From positions 465,057 to 529,056 of the forward strand of contig NC_041679.1 in assembly GCF_900005765.1 (NCBI RefSeq): DNA of 64,000 nucleotides. Direction: 5' to 3'. This document shows, piece by piece, positions 57,861-64,000 of this stretch (its first letter is position 1; every line of letters begins with the position of its first letter). The position numbers and the translations under genes were made by a program. Origin of the DNA: Plasmodium relictum (taxonomy: Eukaryota > Apicomplexa > Aconoidasida > Haemosporida > Plasmodiidae). The notes below the pieces were generated by a model, which had not been told where the DNA came from, did not search any database, and saw nothing but the letters and a program-made list of their open reading frames with translations.

Positions 57861-60800
57861 GAAATAAACTAATTTGAAATATATTTCCACATGTACAAAA
57901 GATAATTTAGCAATTAAAGTTTTGTACTACATTAGTGTAAACATTAAAATATTTTTTTTGTGTTTTTAATTTTGATGAATATTTGTTAATGTATACAATT
58001 TCCATATGATATTCTACATATTTTGAATAGTAATATATATTATATTTATGGAAGATATATTTTTTTTCGAAATTAGAGATTACAAACATATTCTTATTTT
58101 TTTTATCGTTTATTTTTGTTTAGAAAAAAATATGTTTATTACAAAAGAAATGGTATATTTTCAGAAAAACTTTTAAATCATATTTTTCTTTTATTTTTTG
58201 TAAACAAAAGTATAGAATGCTCCTTTTTTCCCATTATATTTTTAATGATATTCATACATTATTATATTAATATTTTTCACTACAATATTGTTAATTTTTA
58301 AAAGCGTAACTTTCTTTTTTAAAAAAAAAGTCGTAAAAAGACTTTAAAGCAAAAATAACTTTTTTTAATTTTTCTTTTTAAGAAAAAAAAATGCTTTTGC
58401 AAGTTTAAATTTGTATAAAAATGTAACAAATATATTTTTTATTAGCTAATAAATTTATGAATTATTAATTGCTTATTAATATTTTAGAAGTATATTTTAG
58501 AATATGCTTTAAAAAAACATAGTCCGACTTTAGAAAATAAAAAAAAAAATACATGAAATTAAAGATATAACATCTTTTACTTACTATATAAAAATTGTAT
58601 ATTATTAAAGTCTACAACAAAGTAAATATATTTTTTTTGCTTCAACTAAAATCTGTGATATATAATTTATAATCTACAAATATAAAAAAATAGAAATTTA
58701 AGTATTCATTTATCCGGTTTACCTATAAATTTTTATTTGGACAAAGAAATATGAAATTTTACGTTTTTGATAAAATAAAGCGACAAATTAAGTAAAATGG
58801 CAAAAAGATCTTTTATATGATGTAATTTTAAAGAGTTTCATTGTTTTTGTATTTAAATAATATTATTAACATTCTCCTATGACAGCATTTATAATGAATA
58901 GTATAATCTTGACAATTATTAAATCTTTACAAATTCACTTACACACAAACTATAAAAAATATATTTTTTTAATTTATCAGGATTGTATAAGAAAAAATCT
59001 TTTAAAATGTATCCGCATCTATTTTAACATTTATTTTATTGATAACTGACAAAATATATCGATAAGAAATTGTATTTTCATATATCTTCGTAATCGTATT
59101 ATGTAGTTTTTTTCATAAAAATGTATAAAAAATTACAATACACATGAAAAGGAATTTTTTATGAAAGAAAAAAATACAAAATGAAAATTTTTATAAAAAC
59201 TAGATTTGAATAGAAATTATAAAAACCTTAAATAAATTATAATTAATGTAGAAAATAAAAAATTAAACATACTCTAAAACAAAATGTTTTACAATTTTTG
59301 TAATAAATCACACATTCTTTCATAATAATTATAATAGAATAATCTAATAAATATTTCATAATCACTATTTATAGCATTTGTATTTCTTTAGACAAAAAAA
59401 AAAAATTTATAATCAACCTTTAACAAAATTTCTAAATTTTATGCTTCTAAATTTCTTATATACCCTACCATTTAAAAAAAATGTATTTTCTTAAAACTAT
59501 AACGTTATATTACTTATAAATTAAGTGTATCATATGCATGAATTAAACTAAATTATTAAATTTATTAGGAATATATCTGTTAAAATAGAATAACATAATC
59601 AATGTTTTTAAATAGTTAAAGCATTAAGTTAAATTTATTTTTATTTGTAACAGACAAATCTCTCTTTTACTTTATCTCTTTAACAAAATATTTTTGTTAA
59701 AATTATTATTTTTAGTTTAGCATTTGTAAAGAAATTTTTAACAAATTCACTAAAAAAAATTAATAAAACAAAATGTCATAAATACATAAGTCTGTTCTAC
59801 TATAAATTAATTACTAACGTCTACATATTTTTTTTGAAATTCATTTGTATGTTAACCATTATATCAATGGAAAAAAATAAAACAAATAATGTAATTTTTA
59901 CTTTAAATTTTATTTATTAAAAAATTTGTGTATTTTTTCCAGATACTATTGTCATATATTCCTATCTTTTTGAATCATTAAATTATATATACCTTTCATC
60001 TCATAACTCATTTGAACTTTTTTTTCTTGTTATTTTTCATATTCATTTAATTACCAAAAATTATATTATTTTTATTTATATATATGGTAACAAATATCTC
60101 ATAAACTTTGTTTTCAATATTATATTCTTTTTTAAATCAAGAATAAGATAGGAATAATAATGAAATATAAAATTTCACTTTTGCTAATTGAAAACATTAA
60201 ATATACCTAGAAAAAATTTCACACTAATGAATAATAACGAGAAACAATAATTATCTTAATCATAAAATCATTTTAATTGCAAATATATACAAACATTAAA
60301 ATACAAATATTCTGATAAGTAAAATATTTTATAGAATCTCAATTATGAGTATTATTAATAAAACATAACTTATATGAATAAGAAAATGAAAAATAAATAA
60401 AAAAAAATTTATTATCCCAAAATTTAGAATAAATAAAGCCTTTTACCAAATATATGTAATAAATATATAAAAATGACACAATAAAAATACATTTAATATA
60501 TGTACTTTCCTTTTAATTTTCAAATTTTAGATATTTAAATATTCAAAACATTTTATAAAAACTTCTTTAATCTGTTTCCTCTTTAAAAAAAAATGATTAT
60601 AAATATAAGTTTATAATAGTATAAAAAATGAATGCCAACATTTATTTATATTTGTAACCGGATTATAAAAACTTTTACATTGTATATACACTATTTAAAA
60701 AGGGATAGCTAAAGTAAAATTTATCTTTATAAAATCTTTCATATTGTAATAATGTAAATCTCATTACTATATTTTCTTATTTTTTTTAATAAAATCCCAA

Positions 60801-63800
60801 ATCTTCAATATATTAATTTGAAATATAACTGTTATATCATTTGTTCTTGTAATATAGACAATGAAATGTATCATTCTTAATATAAGAGTTTTATATTTAA
60901 TTTCTATCTTTTTTTTTCTTTATTGTTTTTTTTTTCATACCAAGTACTTTAAAAAACATTGCACAAATTTAAATAACATATTAAAAATTATAGTTTTATT
61001 CTCTTAAATTAGTTAATAACTTATAGAAACATCTAAAGCAATACTAAAACATTTTATTCGAAATCATTAGGGTGCAATTGAAATATATGAACAACTTGAT
61101 AATGTTAAATGTTGTCGTGAAATAAGATATGTATTTGATTTTATTTTTTGGAACATATTTGACATAGTGAATTTGATTGAAAAAAATTATATATCTATTT
61201 TATGAATAAAAAAATTGTCTAATACACAAAATATGTTTTCGTTTCATAAATACATTCTTTAACAATGGATTTAAAGATAATTATGAATCTTTGAAACTAA
61301 TATTTTAATAAAATAAAAAATTATTTAGATCAATAAGTGAATCCTCAATTTAAATATTATAGAGAATAATTAATAACAAAACATATAAAGAAGACACATT
61401 AAAAATCAAGACTAAATTTTATCATTCATTTCTTTATAATACATAAAAATATTAATGAAGGTATAATAGAAAAGTTATATTTTAATAAATTTTTTTTATT
61501 TCTTTTAATTTACTATTTTTGAAAAATAATGATATTAATATAATTTAAAATAATAAGAGGACAAACAATGAAAATATCATAAAACACAGATACTCTAAAG
61601 GGGGGAGTAAAATCGTACAAATGTTATAAATATCTATTGAATAAAGATGGGAGCAAAATGAATTGTCCTGAAGAAATGCATATTAAAAATAAAATATATC
61701 AACATTTAAATATACAACATGTATTATAAAGTCTTATGTATGAATTAAATAAAAAGAAAAAAGAATGAAAAAGATATATTTTTATGGAGTAAAAATTTTA
61801 AAAAGTATTAAATTTTCACTTTCTTTTTGTTTATATTTGTGTGTATACTCAAAAATGAAAAAAAATATTTATTTCTCTTGTGAACGATACATTTTATCTT
61901 TGAAATAACTCCACAATTTTCTTGTTTACATTTGGAATATGTATAGTTTTGATAAGTAACATTTAAAGTACTTTTTAGTTTTATATTAATCCTAAAAAAC
62001 AATTTCTTACTTTTAAAAAGTAATTTAAATTTACTATAATAAATATAAGGGATAATCTTATACTAAAATAAGTATTTTAAATATCTTTTAAGTCAAATAT
62101 GTAAAATAAAAATATTAAAAACTTACGTTTAAGTATTACAAGAATTTGATTAATATTATTTTTTTTATTTTAACTAATTTTTTTAATTCTGATATCTAAT
62201 TAAATAAATTTTATTTTTTTTCATATTTTCATTTCTGAGTCAATTTATCTATAAGTATTTAAAATAATTAAAAGTTAGAATAAGTTTTTTTTTCATTTTC
62301 TAGATATATAAAATTTCTCTTGAGAATTAAAATATCCCTTTATTTTGTAAAAAGCATATTTATTGGAAAATAATTAAGAAGAAATTATTTTTTTATTATT
62401 TTATGGTGTAAAAGAAATACAAATTTCATAGTTTCATTTTTCAGTAAAAGTAGAATTAGCTTCTTTATAACACAATAGAAAAACAAAAAAATTCCTAAAA
62501 TAGTAATTTGTGGATTAATAATTATCTATACTTTAAAGTTTTTTTTTCATTTTATAAAAAAGTATATATATTTAAAAAAATTCATATAAATAATATACTA
62601 TAACTATTATCCAGAAAAGAAAGATAACTAAAAACAATTAAAAGTATTAGTAATATATATTAAGACATTTATAGTAATTTCTATATGTTTTACATATATT
62701 TTTGTGTTACTTTTCCTAAAAAATGTGTATATTTCATTAATTTGGTAAATTTCCTACTTGTTTTTTTTTATATTCTATAATAGAGTTGTTTTAATAGTTG
62801 AACTACATTCAACGTTTGAAATATAGTGAAAAAAATTATACAAAAAGACAATCTTGCTATGGTTTATTATTAATTGAAAATAAATGTTTTTAATAAATTA
62901 TCTACGAAATTTTTCCTATTAACTAAAACTTGTATTTTTTTAATATAAATTTGTTCTATTAAATGAACAAAAATTATGAATTATGTATTATATTTTATTA
63001 TAAATAAATTATTTTTGAAATAAAAAATCAAAAAAAGAAGTATAAAAGCTTACTTATGAATGTGGGAAATAGTTATATTTTATAATGTAGATGCAGTAAA
63101 TGTAAGCAACTTACAAAAAAAATAAATTGATCCATCAGTAAAATGTAGTACCCTTTTTTAAAATTTTCCTTAAGACAAGAAAAATTTTATTTTGTATTAT
63201 TGATTATATCTATTTGAAAGAAAATAATTTAAAAAGAAACTAAGAAAGTGCAGATGTGTGCGCTTTGTATCATAATTTCGATTCTTTTTATAGTCATAAA
63301 TTATGTTATGTATGTTTATAGCAATTATGAACTAAGAATATTGTAATTGATATAAAATACATACTTAAAAGAAATATATTGTTTTATTTTTTGGAATTTT
63401 TTTATTAAAATGGTAATTATATAAAAAAAAATTCTTTTTTATTGTATACCATTTTTTTTGAATACTTTTATTTTGTTTAAATCTATAATTTCAAGAAAAA
63501 AAAGAATTATTTGTTAAAAATTTATTCTAGATTCAATTTTACTTTTTTAAAAAATATAAGCCACTAGATTTGCTTCTTTTTTTTTTTTTAATAGTAGTAA
63601 CTTTTAAAAAATTTTTCATTTTTAATAAGGAATTTCATTTTTCATGATGTTTTTTTTTTTAATAAGCATTTTACACACAAGCATAAGTTTCTCAAAAAAA
63701 GAAAAAAGAAAAAAAAATGTACTGTTCAGTCAATATTAACTTAAATCTTAACATGTTCATATAAATTTTACAATATATATAGCAAATTTTACTATTAAAA

Positions 63801-64000
63801 TTTAATCTTGCATGTTCATGGAAATTTTACATCTAAAGAAGAAATCGGTGAATAAATTTTTGTTTCATACTGTTACTTTTTTTTTTTGGGGGGGGGAGGG
63901 GATTTAAAATTAACAGAATAAATAATATATACACATATATTATTTTTGAGTAATATATTTAAAAAGTGAACACCTATATTCATAAGTGTAAAAATATAAA
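57861..64000. other. Gene-free right flank of the putative centromere
   Basis: I find no credible gene in these 6.1 kb on either strand. Short open frames at 57907-58089 (-), 58116-58301 (+) and 61808-62002 (-) are 60-64 codons long, lack family resemblance and have no supporting exons. Composition is AT-rich but mixed, with few homopolymers over 12 bases, like the left flank. It could be pericentromeric spacer or long-decayed sequence. Two guanine runs (61600-61605 and 63888-63901) stand out. Confidence 0.6.
63888..63901 (+). other. G-rich tract
   Basis: Nine G, one A and four G follow a run of T. It is the longest G run in a window where even GGG is rare. A related but shorter run of six G followed by AG lies at 61600-61607. 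The function is unknown. A polypurine tract of an old element or simple slippage are both possible. Confidence 0.5.

Noticed and set aside
57907-58301. Two short opposite-strand frames just right of the centromere
   Set aside because: 60 and 61 codons, Tyr/Lys/Ile- or Phe/Ile-rich, no resemblance to known proteins.
61808-62002. Minus-strand 64-codon frame with several Cys and a His, looking like a metal-binding knuckle
   Set aside because: The Cys spacing fits no retroviral-type CCHC knuckle or other finger, and there is no continuing exon.
61060-63200. Hints of a decayed LTR retrotransposon (an open stretch near 61075-61205 faintly like an integrase zinc-binding region, a CxxC near 63095, purine tracts)
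   Set aside because: Each hint is short and weak, spacing does not fit one element, and no terminal repeats were seen. If it is a fossil it is badly broken; a translated search with avian Plasmodium Ty3-type elements would decide.
1-64000. tRNA, rRNA, CRISPR arrays and bacterial-type operons
   Set aside because: No tRNA T-loop or rRNA-like GC-rich segment was found, no regularly spaced identical repeats with unique spacers, and gene structure is eukaryotic throughout.

Overview
This window is nuclear DNA from a malaria parasite (Plasmodium) or a very close haemosporidian. The evidence is the extreme A+T content with long poly(A)/poly(T) tracts and TA microsatellites, Asn/Lys-rich low-complexity protein inserts, short introns with GT..AG ends, and the genes themselves: a FIKK kinase, a ferlin, an ALG13 and a DPY19 C-mannosyltransferase. 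As I remember it, the gene order matches the P. falciparum chromosome 8 block around FIKK8, DPY19 and ferlin (PF3D7_0805xxx-0806xxx). I could not check this. Base composition fits an avian malaria parasite (P. gallinaceum or P. relictum type) or a Laverania species better than P. vivax, P. malariae or P. ovale.

Layout, left to right. 1-5091 (-): the 5' part of a very large helical protein of unknown function, running off the left edge. 6164-9524 (+): divergent kinesin, five exons. 10982-12682 (+): J-domain co-chaperone with a DnaJ-X-like region. 13626-14135 (-): ALG13. 15826-20768 (+): ferlin, with the transmembrane tail on a third exon. 20869-25150 (-): DPY19 C-mannosyltransferase, ten exons. 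25901-27565 (-): unknown coiled-coil and Cys-containing protein. 27970-31768 (+): AAA-type ATPase with a decapeptide repeat and a small last exon. 32270-33661 (+): FRA10AC1-family protein, six exons. 34268-36466 (+): calponin-homology protein. 39862-43660 (+): FIKK8 kinase, two exons. 44602-45492 (-): PAP2 phosphatase with a signal peptide. 47270-50302 (+): DCAF4-like WD-repeat protein. 50722-51813 (+): NAA30, the NatC catalytic subunit, six exons.

From 51814 to the right edge I see no gene. In the middle of this stretch, about 55150-57860, the sequence becomes almost pure A+T and is built of imperfect tandem repeats, including 87-bp and 102-bp periods. This is the hallmark of a Plasmodium regional centromere and is my main non-coding call. 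The flanks (51814-55150 and 57861-64000) are AT-rich but more mixed in composition.

Functional themes. Three products bear on dolichol or ER glycosylation chemistry: ALG13 (second GlcNAc of the N-glycan precursor), DPY19 (C-mannosylation of thrombospondin-type repeats from Dol-P-Man) and a PAP2 enzyme with a dolichyldiphosphatase-like third motif. Ferlin, kinesin and the CH-domain protein point to membrane fusion and cytoskeleton. Nothing here looks like an operon; each gene has its own AT-rich flanks. The exon models of the multi-exon genes were rebuilt by hand from splice signals, reading phase and family similarity, and all close in frame. They remain predictions until compared with RNA.
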